Origin: Oscillospiraceae bacterium
GTDB lineage: Bacteria; Bacillota_A; Clostridia; Oscillospirales; Oscillospiraceae
DNA length: 43,585 bases
Reading direction: 5' to 3'
NCBI GenBank assembly: GCA_017627975.1
Contig: JAGAFT010000019.1
Coordinates: 1-43,585, forward strand
A model generated the notes under the pieces. The model was not told the DNA's origin. It did not search any database and was given only the letters and a program-made list of their open reading frames with translations. How positions within the stretch are numbered: the first letter of the stretch is position 1; every line of letters starts with the position of its first letter. Below are positions 33,214 through 41,359 of this stretch, one piece after another. A program made the translations under genes and the position numbers.

Positions 33214-33274
33214 TTCAGGACCCTTGCCGCACACAGGTGAACACGCTATTGTTACAGACAATATGCGGAATGTC

Positions 33275-33303
33275 TTTACAAGTGATCGCTTACCATATAT
33301 ACT
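33275..33303 (+). promoter_or_regulatory. Promoter of the aldo/keto reductase gene
   Basis: TTTACA (33275-33280), 17-base spacer, TATACT (33298-33303), about 48 bases before the ATG. Confidence 0.75.
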
Positions 33304-33351
33304 AATGATATGGAAAGGCAGGTTACAGGAATACAGACAGGGGGACCACAC

Positions 33352-34542
33352 ATGCAGTACAGAAAAGACAGAAGCGGAAACGACCTGAGCATCCTGGGCT
33401 ACGGATGTATGCGCTTTACCAGAAAAGGAAGCGGCATCGACATTGAAAAAACAGAGAAAGAGCTGCTGACCGCCTACCGGGCCGGAGTCAACTATTATGA
33501 CACCGCTTACATCTATCCCGGCAGCGAGGCCGCCCTGGGGGAGATCCTGGAACGCAACCGGATCCGGGACAAGGTTAACATTGCGACCAAGCTGCCGCAG
33601 TATCTGATCGGCAACCGCCCGGCGCTGGACCGCTATTTCGGCGAGGAACTGAACCGGCTGCGCACCGACCACGTGGATTATTACCTGATGCACCATCTGA
33701 CCGATGTGGCCATGTGGGAAAAGCTCAAAAAGGTCGGGATCCTCGACTGGATCCGGGAGAAAAAAGAGACCGGGGCCATCCGGAACATCGGATTCTCCTA
33801 TCATGGGAATACGGAGAATTTTCTGAAAATCCTCGATGACTACGACTGGGATTTCTGTCAGATCCAATACAACTATCTCGACGAGGTCGCCCAGGCGGGC
33901 AGGGCCGGCTTGCAGGCCGCGGCGGCCAAGGGAATCCCGGTCATGATCATGGAGCCTCTGCGGGGCGGCAAACTGGTCAATATGCTTCCCGACGCAGCCA
34001 GGAAAGCAATGGCCGACAGCGGCCGGAACTGGAGCCCGGCGGAGTGGGGCCTGCGCTGGCTGTACAACCAGCCGGAGGTCACGGTCGTCCTCTCCGGCAT
34101 GAACTCGACAGAAATGGTGGAAGCCAACTGCCGCACGGCAAGCGAGGCCCAGAGCGGTTCTATGTCGGAAGCGGACCTGGAAACGCTGGAGAAGGTCAAA
34201 CGCGCCATCCGGGAGAAGGAGAAGGTCGGCTGCACCGGCTGCCGCTACTGTATGCCATGTCCCAAAGGGGTGGATATTCCGGGCATCTTCCGCTGCTGGA
34301 ATGCGATGTACACCGAATCCAAGAGCGCAGGGCGTACCCAGTTTATCCAGACCGTCGGTCTGACCCGGGAGCCGGCCTTTGCGTCCCAGTGTATCCGCTG
34401 CGGGAAATGTGAACAGCACTGTCCGCAGTCGATCCCCATTCGGGAAAAACTGCAGGAGGCCGACCGGGCGCTGCGTCCGCTTCCCTACAGAATTGCAATT
34501 CAGGCGGCGCGCGGTTTTATGTTCCGAAAAGCCGCCAGGTAA
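33352..34542 (+). CDS. Aldo/keto reductase with C-terminal 4Fe-4S domain
   Basis: A 396-residue cytoplasmic oxidoreductase. The (beta/alpha)8 AKR domain has the catalytic tetrad in NYYDTAYIYP (Asp, Tyr), IATKLP (Lys) and LMHHL (His). The C-terminal 100 residues carry CTGCRYCMPCPKGVDIPG and CIRCGKCEQHCPQSIPI, the ferredoxin-type extension typical of predicted oxidoreductases of this AKR branch in anaerobes. The substrate and the electron partner are unknown. The ATG at 33352 follows CAGGGGGA; a longer frame from 33310 overlaps the promoter and is rejected. Confidence 0.92.
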   Translation: MQYRKDRSGNDLSILGYGCMRFTRKGSGIDIEKTEKELLTAYRAGVNYYDTAYIYPGSEAALGEILERNRIRDKVNIATKLPQYLIGNRPALDRYFGEELNRLRTDHVDYYLMHHLTDVAMWEKLKKVGILDWIREKKETGAIRNIGFSYHGNTENFLKILDDYDWDFCQIQYNYLDEVAQAGRAGLQAAAAKGIPVMIMEPLRGGKLVNMLPDAARKAMADSGRNWSPAEWGLRWLYNQPEVTVVLSGMNSTEMVEANCRTASEAQSGSMSEADLETLEKVKRAIREKEKVGCTGCRYCMPCPKGVDIPGIFRCWNAMYTESKSAGRTQFIQTVGLTREPAFASQCIRCGKCEQHCPQSIPIREKLQEADRALRPLPYRIAIQAARGFMFRKAAR

Positions 34543-34638
34543 AGCAGGGCCCCGGTTATTACGACAGAATCTTCTTATGCGAGGGATGATCTGTGACTGT
34601 TCTGTGATAGGGTCCGTGCGATAATCTCAGAGGATGAT

Positions 34639-34666
34639 TTGAAAGACTGCGCTGTCGGATTATACC
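34639..34666 (+). promoter_or_regulatory. Promoter of the 537-residue secreted protein gene
   Basis: TTGAAA (34639-34644), 16-base spacer, TATACC (34661-34666). Confidence 0.55.
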
Positions 34667-34723
34667 AACAGGGCAGAAATAAGAATCAATTACAGAAAAA
34701 ATATAAGAAAAGGAGATTGTGAG

Positions 34724-36337
34724 ATGAAAAGAAGAAACGTATTGAGCATGCTGCTGATCTTTGCTCTGCTGCTTTCCCTGACGTTTTGTGCCGGCGCTTC
34801 GGCATTTGCCGCGGAGAGCAGCGTAAAGCCCATGCAGCAGCTGAAGCTGATCGAGTCTCAGATCGACAGCCTCAGACAGGATAGCAGTGCCAGAACCTGG
34901 TATTATACGGTTGCGGATCTGGACCACGACGGCTGCTTGGAGTTTGTCGCGGCTTCCCTGCATCCTGCGGACCGCTCAACCAACCTCAAGGTCTGGTCGG
35001 TCAGCAGAGACGGCACGACGCTGAATGAATGCAGCCTGAATATGGACCCGGAAGAGTCCTTCCCTGACATCATGACCGACACGGCCGATACCTACCATGT
35101 CAAGGATACCGACACCTGGTACTACATGGTCAATGATAACGTTGTCCTCTCGGACAGTGAGGTCTATACCGTCAAAACGGCAGTGAATCTGAAAAACGGA
35201 ACCGTCAGTTATGACAGCTATGCCGTGGAGCACACCGTCCTGGCGAACGGAATGCGCAATGTCTCGCATACGGATACGAGCGGGCTGCCGATCTCGCCGG
35301 AGCAGTTCAATGCCGCGGGAGCGAAGGCCTTTGCCGATGCAGATCGGAGCAACTCCGCATTTGAGTGGCTGACCGCCGACAAAATCGGGGATCTTGACCG
35401 CCTGACCGAGAGCTATGAGGTCTTTATGGGCACCAGAGAGCCGACCGAGACTTTCCCCGTTCCGAAGCCGGCAGCCCTGGGGGGAGAGGAGAAACCGACT
35501 CCGACGCCGGCGCCAAGCGCCGCCCCGGCCCCTCAGCCGACACCGTCCGCCCCGACCTGGCTCACCATTACCAAAAACCCGACAAATGAGAACAGAACCG
35601 TCGGAGGCAGCGCCATTTTTGTCGCCTGCGCAAACGCATATGAGTCTCTGAGCTGGACCTTCGTGTCCCCGGGCGGCGGCGAGTACACGCCCTGGAACTT
35701 CCTTTCGGGTTCCGCGGCAAGCATCAACGGAGAGAACAGCACGACCATCACCGTGTCCGGGCTGGAGTCCTGGATGGACGGGTGGGGCGCCTACTGCACC
35801 TTCTATTACAAAGGTCAGACCGCCCGAACCAGCACGGCATACATGTACGTCAGCACACCCGCTCCGACGCCTCCTCCCCAGCCGTCCTACGGATCCATGA
35901 GCGGCACGGCTTATGAAGGCGGCGGCGGATACGCCATCTACCTGCAGAACGGCACCCAGGTGTTCGTTGACAGCTGGAACTGCAACGTGGAAGGACAGTT
36001 CTACGACGGCTGCTCTGCGGTAGTGTATTACATGGATTATCCCAGCACGGCCAATGTGTACCGGGCGGATATCTTTGGCAATATGGGTCTGATCATCCCT
36101 GACGAGGACCAGGGCGGATGGGCCGGCAGCCATTACTACGATAATGAATGGGACTACGCCGAGGAGGACCAGGGCGGATGGGCCGGAAGCAACTATTACG
36201 ATAATGAACCGGACTACTCCGACGATGTGGAATACGATCCTGTCGGTGATGAGCATAACCGCGTCACCTGCCCGCTCTGCGGGAACCATTTCTCCCCGGG
36301 CCTTGACGAGTGCCCGGTCTGCGGCTGGACACCCTGA
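34724..36337 (+). CDS. Secreted multi-domain protein with Ig-like region, tandem repeat and C-terminal zinc ribbon
   Basis: A 537-residue exported protein I do not recognise as a whole. A signal peptide ends near AFA|AES (residue about 27). An N-terminal domain of about 220 residues includes YYTVADLDHDGCLEFVAAS, which resembles a calcium-loop-like DxDxDG segment. A Pro/Thr/Ala-rich linker (about 250-280) precedes an Ig-like domain (WLTITKNPTNENRTVGGSAIF), a second short linker and a beta-rich region. Then come two 20-residue repeats starting EDQGGWAGS, and a C-terminal zinc ribbon (CPLCGNHFSPGLDECPVCG). No enzyme domain is seen. Surface binding is inferred. A good ribosome binding site (AAGGAG) precedes the ATG. 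Confidence 0.8.
   Translation: MKRRNVLSMLLIFALLLSLTFCAGASAFAAESSVKPMQQLKLIESQIDSLRQDSSARTWYYTVADLDHDGCLEFVAASLHPADRSTNLKVWSVSRDGTTLNECSLNMDPEESFPDIMTDTADTYHVKDTDTWYYMVNDNVVLSDSEVYTVKTAVNLKNGTVSYDSYAVEHTVLANGMRNVSHTDTSGLPISPEQFNAAGAKAFADADRSNSAFEWLTADKIGDLDRLTESYEVFMGTREPTETFPVPKPAALGGEEKPTPTPAPSAAPAPQPTPSAPTWLTITKNPTNENRTVGGSAIFVACANAYESLSWTFVSPGGGEYTPWNFLSGSAASINGENSTTITVSGLESWMDGWGAYCTFYYKGQTARTSTAYMYVSTPAPTPPPQPSYGSMSGTAYEGGGGYAIYLQNGTQVFVDSWNCNVEGQFYDGCSAVVYYMDYPSTANVYRADIFGNMGLIIPDEDQGGWAGSHYYDNEWDYAEEDQGGWAGSNYYDNEPDYSDDVEYDPVGDEHNRVTCPLCGNHFSPGLDECPVCGWTP
36104..36223 (+). repeat. Two 60-base tandem repeats in the secreted protein gene
   Basis: Units 36104-36163 and 36164-36223 are in frame and differ mainly in their last third. 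They encode EDQGGWAGS(H/N)YYDNE(W/P)DY repeats. Confidence 0.9.
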
Positions 36338-36383
36338 AGCGGATCACGGCATGAATTGACAAAAAGCATAAGGCAACTGAACA

Positions 36384-36412
36384 GAGGCCGGACATTGTTC
36401 CGGCCTCCACTT
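36384..36412 (+). terminator. Terminator of the secreted protein gene
   Basis: GAGGCCGGA (36384-36392) pairs perfectly with TCCGGCCTC (36399-36407). The following CACTTATT is only moderately T-rich. Confidence 0.6.
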
Positions 36413-36497
36413 ATTGCCGATATTTTATTGCCAGCATTCGGGCGTGCAGTTTTCAGAGCAATCATGAATCATTGTGAATCTCCGCGGAATTGCAATC

Positions 36498-36526
36498 TTG
36501 ACAGAGCGTTTTACGTCGTTTAGAAT
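36498..36526 (+). promoter_or_regulatory. Promoter of the hybrid histidine kinase gene
   Basis: A consensus TTGACA (36498-36503), 17-base spacer and TAGAAT (36521-36526). Confidence 0.85.
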
Positions 36527-36532
36527 AATTTC

Positions 36533-36651
36533 AGGATCATGAACAGCATAGAGCCGCCTCCCGGAAGGGAGACGGGCTTCTGCATACCTTGTCGGGATGA
36601 GGCTTGCGAGAAACGCGCTGCAGCCGGGAATACGGCCGGGAGAAACGGGAA
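36533..36651 (+). other. Structured leader of the hybrid kinase gene
   Basis: About 120 bases of untranslated mRNA with small hairpins: CTCCC-GGAA-GGGAG near 36558, GCG-AGAAA-CGC near 36607, and a GGCCG-containing stem before the start codon. No known riboswitch core is recognised; the gap from 36413 to 36497 shows nothing. Confidence 0.4.
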
Positions 36652-38796
36652 ATGGACAAAAGAAACAGAGTCAGAATTCGTGAGAGTCTGAAAAGCCTGG
36701 GCGCCAGAAACCTGATCGCCATAACGCTGGTATTTGTGCTTACCCTTGCGGCGGCCTGTGCGGGCAGCTACGCCTTTTACCGCTCGACGAGGGATAATAT
36801 CTATCTGCAGGGCAGGATGAATGCCGTAGAGGCGGCAAAGGCATTTGACAGCTATCTTCTGATCAGAGAGAACACGGTCATTCTTGCGGCGCACGTGGTG
36901 GATGAGATGACCCGAAAAGGGGAGCCGATGAGCGATATCATGGACTATCTCCGGTCTGAATCGCTCAGCATTAAGAAAACCATCGACAAGGATTATACCG
37001 GCCTGTACGGCTGGATCAACGGGGAGTACTGTGACGGCGTCGGCTGGGTTCCGGACGAGGATTACGTCCCGACGGAGCGCCCCTGGTACGTGGAGACCAT
37101 GGCGGATGACAGCGAGATCACCTTTGTCCGGCCGTATCTCGACGAGCAGACCGAGACCGTTCTGACTACCATGGCAAGGCGCCTTTCCGACGGCGTCAGC
37201 GTCATCGCGCTGGATGTCACGCTCGGCCGCATCCAGGTCATCACCGAAGAGATCACCGCGAATGCCCGCGGAAGCTACGGATTTGTGCTGGACAAGACGG
37301 GGCAGGTGATCGCCCATTCCGATGCCTCCGAGCTGGGGACGAATTATCTGGAAGAGAAGGACACGCTGGGGAACAAGCTGGCTCAAAAGCTCTACGGGGA
37401 GGACGACAGAGAGTTTGAGCTGAGCTTCGGCGGCGAAAAGTATATGGTCTTTGTGGAGAGCATCGAGGGAGACTGGAGAGTGGTGTCCCTGGTGAACACC
37501 GAGGTGTTCTATGAACCGATGATGATTATCGTAGGTGTTCTTCTGCTGTTCTTTGTGCTGGAAGCCATTGTCTTCATCAGCATCCTCCGCAGCCAGAGCG
37601 AGAAGAATCTGGCCCTGGCATCCGCGGAAGCGGCGGAGAGCGCCAGTAAGGCAAAAACCAGATTCCTCTCCAGAATGAGCCATGAAATCCGCACCCCCAT
37701 TAACGCCATCATCGGCCTGAACAATATCGCGCTGCGGGATGAGAGCATCTCCACCCATACACGGGAAGAACTCAATAAGATCGGGGCCAGCGCAAGGCAT
37801 CTGCTGTCGCTGGTGAACGATATTCTGGATATGAGCCGCATTGAGTCCGGGAAAATGGAGCTTCACGAGGAGCGCTTTTCCTTCCGGGATTTTCTGGAGG
37901 AGATCAACATTATCGTGGGCGGCCAGTGCGAGGACAGGGGCCTTCGCTTTGCCTTCCGCAAGGATCCGCTTCTGGAGGATTATTATGTAGGGGACAGCCT
38001 GAAGCTCAAGCAGGTGCTCATCAATATTCTGGGCAATTCCGTGAAGTTCACGGACCCGCCCGGAGAGATCCGTTTTTCAGTGGAGCAGACCGACTCCACG
38101 GATGACAGGGCGTTGCTTCGCTTTACGATGGAGGACACCGGAATCGGCATGGACAGCGACTACCTGCCGAAGCTTTTTGACGTCTTCTCCCAGGAGGACG
38201 CGGGAAACACCAGCCGTTTCAGCGGCAGCGGCCTGGGGATGGCGATTACCAAAAGCTTTGTGGAGATGATGGGCGGTGAAATCCGGGTCGAGAGTGAAAA
38301 AGGCGTGGGGACGACCTTTACCGTTTCGCTCTCTCTGGGCCGTGCAGAGGAGACGGAAAGCCCCGTGGAGCCGGTGCAGGAACAGCCGGACGAAACGGAA
38401 GATCTCTCTGGCCTGCGTCTTCTCGTCGTGGAAGATCAGGAGCTGAACGCCGAGGTTCTGACGGATCTGCTGGAACTGGAGGGGATCGGCACGGAATGGG
38501 CGGAAAACGGGAAACGTGGCATCGAGCTGTTTGAGCAGAACGAAGCGGGCCACTTTGACGCCATCCTCATGGATATCCGAATGCCGGTCATGGACGGTCT
38601 GACCGCTGCCAGAGCCATCCGGAGCCTGAATCGGCCGGACGCGGCGACGATCCCGATTATTGCCCTGTCGGCCAATGCCTTTGAGGAGGATGTTCGGGAG
38701 TGCCTCGAGGCAGGCATGAACCGGCATCTTTCCAAACCGGTGGATATCGACCTTCTGATGGAGACGCTGAGAGGAATGCATCTGAGCCGGCCCTGA
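36652..38796 (+). CDS. Hybrid sensor histidine kinase with dCache domain and C-terminal receiver
   Basis: A 714-residue membrane protein. Helices at about 20-40 and 288-310 flank an extracytoplasmic dCache-like sensor domain. The HisKA domain has His344 in FLSRMSHEIRTPINAI; the ATPase domain has Asn462 (LINILGNSVKF), D496TGIGMDS and GSGLGMAITKS. A receiver domain (about 588-708) has Asp641 in LMDIRMPVMDG and Lys695. No Hpt domain or separate response regulator is nearby, so the output is unknown; receiver-only hybrids may act as phosphate sinks or through a protein partner. The ATG at 36652 is chosen over the in-frame ATG at 36604; CGGGAG lies just before it. Confidence 0.9.
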   Translation: MDKRNRVRIRESLKSLGARNLIAITLVFVLTLAAACAGSYAFYRSTRDNIYLQGRMNAVEAAKAFDSYLLIRENTVILAAHVVDEMTRKGEPMSDIMDYLRSESLSIKKTIDKDYTGLYGWINGEYCDGVGWVPDEDYVPTERPWYVETMADDSEITFVRPYLDEQTETVLTTMARRLSDGVSVIALDVTLGRIQVITEEITANARGSYGFVLDKTGQVIAHSDASELGTNYLEEKDTLGNKLAQKLYGEDDREFELSFGGEKYMVFVESIEGDWRVVSLVNTEVFYEPMMIIVGVLLLFFVLEAIVFISILRSQSEKNLALASAEAAESASKAKTRFLSRMSHEIRTPINAIIGLNNIALRDESISTHTREELNKIGASARHLLSLVNDILDMSRIESGKMELHEERFSFRDFLEEINIIVGGQCEDRGLRFAFRKDPLLEDYYVGDSLKLKQVLINILGNSVKFTDPPGEIRFSVEQTDSTDDRALLRFTMEDTGIGMDSDYLPKLFDVFSQEDAGNTSRFSGSGLGMAITKSFVEMMGGEIRVESEKGVGTTFTVSLSLGRAEETESPVEPVQEQPDETEDLSGLRLLVVEDQELNAEVLTDLLELEGIGTEWAENGKRGIELFEQNEAGHFDAILMDIRMPVMDGLTAARAIRSLNRPDAATIPIIALSANAFEEDVRECLEAGMNRHLSKPVDIDLLMETLRGMHLSRP

Positions 38797-38885
38797 GCGA
38801 CTTGGTTTTCTATTCCCACTGCTTTCATATGCAGATAAGCTTTAGGAATCAAGCGAACTGTTTTTCAGAAGAAAATAAAACAGCA

Positions 38886-38942
38886 AGGCGTTGTCTCAAA
38901 ATAGCTAATGAGGCTATTGAGAGGCAACGCCTCTTTCAATTG
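38886..38942. repeat. Imperfect inverted repeat at the left end of the insertion sequence
   Basis: The left terminal repeat (GGCGTTGTCTCAAAA from 38887) is followed by an inverted copy ending at 38942 (GGCAACGCCT). Together they can fold into a hairpin of about 18 pairs with bulges. It lies 90 bases after the hybrid kinase stop and may also terminate transcription. The stretch 38797-38885 shows no gene. Confidence 0.6.
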
Positions 38943-39000
38943 ACCAGTATTGTAGGAAAAGGCGGCCTGCTCAAGCCCTGAGAGGCCAAAAATGTGGAAG

Positions 39001-39046
39001 ACCATCCAGAGAGTACCGCAAAACAGCAGCACTCCCGGATGGTTTT
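39001..39046. terminator. Hairpin downstream of the transposase
   Basis: ACCATCC (39001-39007) pairs with GGATGGT (39037-39043), with further weak pairing inside; T4 follows on the plus strand. Probably an inward-facing terminator near the element's left end that blocks transcription entering from the flank. Confidence 0.5.
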
Positions 39047-39068
39047 CTGTGTTCAGTTAGCAGATGAT

Positions 39069-40565
39069 CTATAGTCCTGCCGGAAACCCCTTCGGAACCA
39101 CGAGACCCGTTCCCAAGCGTCCGGTTTGTATTTTATGATGCAACTTGAGAACGTTGTAGGCCAGGCTCAGTAGCGTCCATTCCACTTCAACCTTAACGGC
39201 ACTGCGGAGAAGAAACCGTCGAAAGCCCATGTCTTCCTTAACCATAGCGAATACGCCCTCGGCCTGGATGCTGCGGTTGACGCGGATCAGCTTGCCCTCA
39301 GCCGTGTTGATGCGTTCCTCAATCTCAGAGCGTTGTCTGGCGAAACGTTTAGACACGTAGATGACCTTACTGCGCTCTGCCAGAGGCTTCTTGCTGCCGC
39401 AGGCTCGGATGCACTTCTCTTTCAGAGGGCAGCCGGAACAGTCCTTGCAACTGTAAACGGAGGTCTCCATTTCAAAGCCGCTTTGAGATTTGTTCTTCTT
39501 TACACCGTCAAAAGTGATCGTCTTTCCGTTGGCGCAAGTGTAGGTATCTGCTTTGGCGTCATAAGCCATGTTCTCCCGGCGGCTGATGTCTGTGCGGTAT
39601 TTCCTCGTCTTCCTCTGTTCGTGGTTGGAGGGTTTCACATACAGCTTAAGTTCGCCGTTTCCTTCAAACCAACAATAGTTTTCTTCGCTCTCGTAACCGG
39701 AATCTACGCAAATGTTTTTAATGCCGTAGCGTTTCAGATATTCCGCAAAGGGAATGAGCGTATGTACATCTGTCCGATCCGCACTGATGTAGTTGCCAAT
39801 GATGAACTCCTCTGAGTTCGCTACATTCACGTTGTATCCCGGCTTGAGTTGTCCGTTGCGCATATGGTCTTCTTTCATGTGCATGAAAGTGGCGTCATGA
39901 TCCGTTTTGCAATAGCTGTTCCGGTCTCCGCAGATGTGCAGATCCTGCGTGTATTTCTTCCACTTTTCCAGCCAGCTGTTCACCGTTTCTATGGCCTTCT
40001 GCAAAGGCTTCTTATGATGCCCTTTTCCCGTTACCCACGAAAGCTCCTCTGCTTTCGCTCTGGCATACAACTTCTTCCGCAGCTTCTTCAGGTGATGGAT
40101 CTGAGGGGCCTCCGGGATATGCCACTTCACCCCAAGGTTTTGCACCAGGCTAGGCAAATCCTTCCCAATCTGCGCTCTCAGCTTTGTAAGCTTTTTCTCT
40201 GTGCTCTTCTTCCACACAAAACTGTACCGGTTCGCGTTGGCTTCGATCTTCGTTCCATCGTTGAACACCGTCGCCAGACTTACAAAGCCCCATTCCACCA
40301 GCATTCCCACAAACTGCTCCAGCAATTCTTTCTCGCAACCGGCCAGACGCTCCGCTCGAAACCGCGCAATCGTGTTGTGATCCGGCACCGGGTGGTCTCC
40401 CAACAGATACATAAAGCAGATGTTCTCCCGGCACGCTCTCTCGATCTTACGGGAGCTGTAGATCATGCGCATGTACGCATAGATCAGTACTTTCAGCAGA
40501 ATCCTCGGCGGATATTCTTTTCTCCCGTCTCGGGAGTAGGAGCGCTCGATCTTTTCAATCTCCAT
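39069..40565 (-). pseudogene. IS1182-family transposase, main ORF (frameshifted)
   Basis: A 498-residue DDE transposase fragment. A DUF772-type N-terminal region (RKIERACRENICFMYLLGDHPVPDHNTIARFR) is followed by catalytic acidic residues in VFNDGTKIEANANRY, ICVDSGYESEENY and SIQAEGVFAMVKEDMGFRRF, and a zinc-like cysteine cluster in CKDCSGCPLKEKC. The first 45 or so residues of the normal protein are in another frame at 40555-40692; the two frames overlap at GTGGATGGAG. A two-base deletion or one-base insertion would explain this. The shortened protein from the internal ATG at 40565 might still be made, but a weak binding site makes activity doubtful. Confidence 0.85.
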
Positions 40566-40692
40566 CCACTACGGCGCTTACCAATCTCACCGGATCATCT
40601 GCTGCGATATAAATTTCTGTTTCCATCGGTAGTTTCAGTTGACGTCCTGTCTCATACAGGGTATAATCTACCTGCTTGTTGTTTTGCTTCAC
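40555..40692 (-). pseudogene. N-terminal fragment of the IS1182 transposase in another frame
   Basis: A 45-codon ORF from GTG 40692 containing VDYTLYETGRQLKLP and IAADDPVRLVSAVV, the usual start of this transposase subfamily, ending at a TGA at 40557-40555. The continuation is found in the main ORF shifted by one base. The GTG start is an assumption. Confidence 0.75.
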
Positions 40693-40791
40693 AACCTAAT
40701 AATAAGCCGACAGTCGCCCCTTTTTCAAGGGACGGCTGCCGTTTTTTTCCTCTTTCTCTGGGCTGACTTTTGAGACAGCCCCTTTTCTTTT

Positions 40792-40856
40792 GGGCGACTG
40801 GATTTGAACCGGCGGGCTCTTGAACCCCATTTGTATGGGGCCACTTGAATCAACTC
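40792..40856 (-). other. tRNA T-arm-like scar, possible attachment site
   Basis: On the minus strand GGTTCAAATCCAGTCGCCCA (40811-40792) resembles the T loop and acceptor end of a tRNA, preceded by a small GCCCC/GGGG hairpin near 40830. No complete tRNA can be folded: the T stem has a C-A mismatch and no anticodon arm is found. It may be a remnant of integration next to a tRNA gene. From 40812 to 41040 no gene is seen; TGTTAGATG occurs twice near 40982. Confidence 0.35.
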
Positions 40857-41040
40857 GAATTGAGTACAAACAAGTGTTCTGTTTTTCCGTAAAAACTCAG
40901 AATCCCGGGCATCGGTGGGAACAGAAGGGGCAAAACCCGCTGTTTGCCTGAACTCCGGATTATTCGTCCATCCGAAAATTTGTTAGATGAAGTGTTAGAT
41001 GCCTGCTGCTATGCATTATATTTGAAGGGAAATGTTTCCC

Positions 41041-41069
41041 TTGTCAAGAGATCTGTTCTGTGATATGCT
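41041..41069 (+). promoter_or_regulatory. Promoter of the type I toxin gene
   Basis: TTGTCA (41041-41046), 17-base spacer, TATGCT (41064-41069) with an extended -10 TG at 41061. Gives a leader of about 105 bases. Confidence 0.65.
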
Positions 41070-41132
41070 CACGATAAGCAAAGGCACAAAGCTGGTGCGG
41101 TCAGTCCTTCTATTCTTTCCCCTGAAACGTTA

Positions 41133-41173
41133 GGAGGGCAGCTTCTTTTCGTCGCACCCTCCAGAGAGGAGGG
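41133..41173 (+). promoter_or_regulatory. Toxin mRNA leader switch around the ribosome binding site
   Basis: CCCTCC (41157-41162) can pair either with GGAGGG upstream (41133-41138) or with GGAGGG downstream (41168-41173), the latter being the toxin's own ribosome binding site with a five-base loop. The two helices exclude each other, so folding decides whether the toxin is translated. Confidence 0.6.
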
Positions 41174-41180
41174 ACGGCCA

Positions 41181-41270
41181 ATGGTAATGACCTACTCGGA
41201 TTTTATCCAGACAGGCATTTTCCTTGTTGCGCTGATAAACCTCGTTTATCAGATTGCAAAAAAGAAGTGA
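41181..41270 (+). CDS. Type I toxin, small hydrophobic holin-like peptide
   Basis: A 29-residue peptide: polar MVMTYSDF start, a single hydrophobic helix (about residues 9-25) and a KKK C-terminus. This is the pattern of small membrane toxins of Gram-positive type I systems (TxpA/BsrG and the short 'holin-like toxin' group). AGGAGGG at 41167-41173 is seven bases before the ATG. Its stop codon lies in the 3' hairpin, which is also the terminator of an antisense RNA from the strong promoter at 41387-41360. Membrane damage when free of the antitoxin is inferred from the family. Too short for ordinary gene finding; identified by motif, spacing and RNA context. Confidence 0.72.
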   Translation: MVMTYSDFIQTGIFLVALINLVYQIAKKK

Positions 41271-41353
41271 CCGCCGGCACCCTGACAAGTACGGCGATCA
41301 CTTCAAAGCACTTTATAAGGGCTGACCGCTAAAACCAGCGGAGTGCCTTTGTG
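41256..41353 (-). ncRNA. Candidate antisense antitoxin RNA
   Basis: Predicted transcript of about 100 bases starting near 41353 from the promoter at 41387-41360 and ending after the hairpin GTGATCGCCG/CGGCGGTCAC (41301-41292 with 41276-41267) and its T-rich tail (41266-41256). It is fully complementary to the 3' end of the toxin mRNA, including the stop codon. This geometry matches type I antitoxins that block or destabilise the toxin mRNA. Confidence 0.6.
41319..41353 (+). terminator. Terminator of the toxin mRNA
   Basis: A stem GGC..CCGCT (41320-41330) with AGCGG..GCC (41337-41347), separated by a 3x3 internal loop, followed by TTTGTGTTATTT. Confidence 0.5.
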
Positions 41354-41359
41354 TTATTT

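Larger units (their letters stand above)
38887..40782 (-). mobile_element. IS1182-family insertion sequence
   Basis: About 1.9 kb bounded by terminal repeats GGCGTTGTCTCAAAA (38887-38901) and, inverted, GGGGCTGTCTCAAAA (40782-40768), 13 of 15 identical. It encodes one DDE transposase, read on the minus strand and broken by a frameshift near the N-terminus. No convincing target-site duplication was seen, so the exact ends are approximate. Insertion lies between the hybrid kinase gene and the accessory segment at the right. Confidence 0.8.

Noticed and set aside
33173..33241. A 22-codon ORF with a good ribosome binding site
   Set aside because: It runs through a very stable hairpin and has no recognisable similarity or composition of a peptide gene; kept as a finding only.
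36533..36651. c-di-GMP or other known riboswitch before the hybrid kinase
   Set aside because: The conserved core nucleotides of the classes I know are not present; only small hairpins are seen.
40730..40870. A complete tRNA gene
   Set aside because: Only a T-arm-like segment is visible; no anticodon or D arm can be placed and the T stem has a mismatch.
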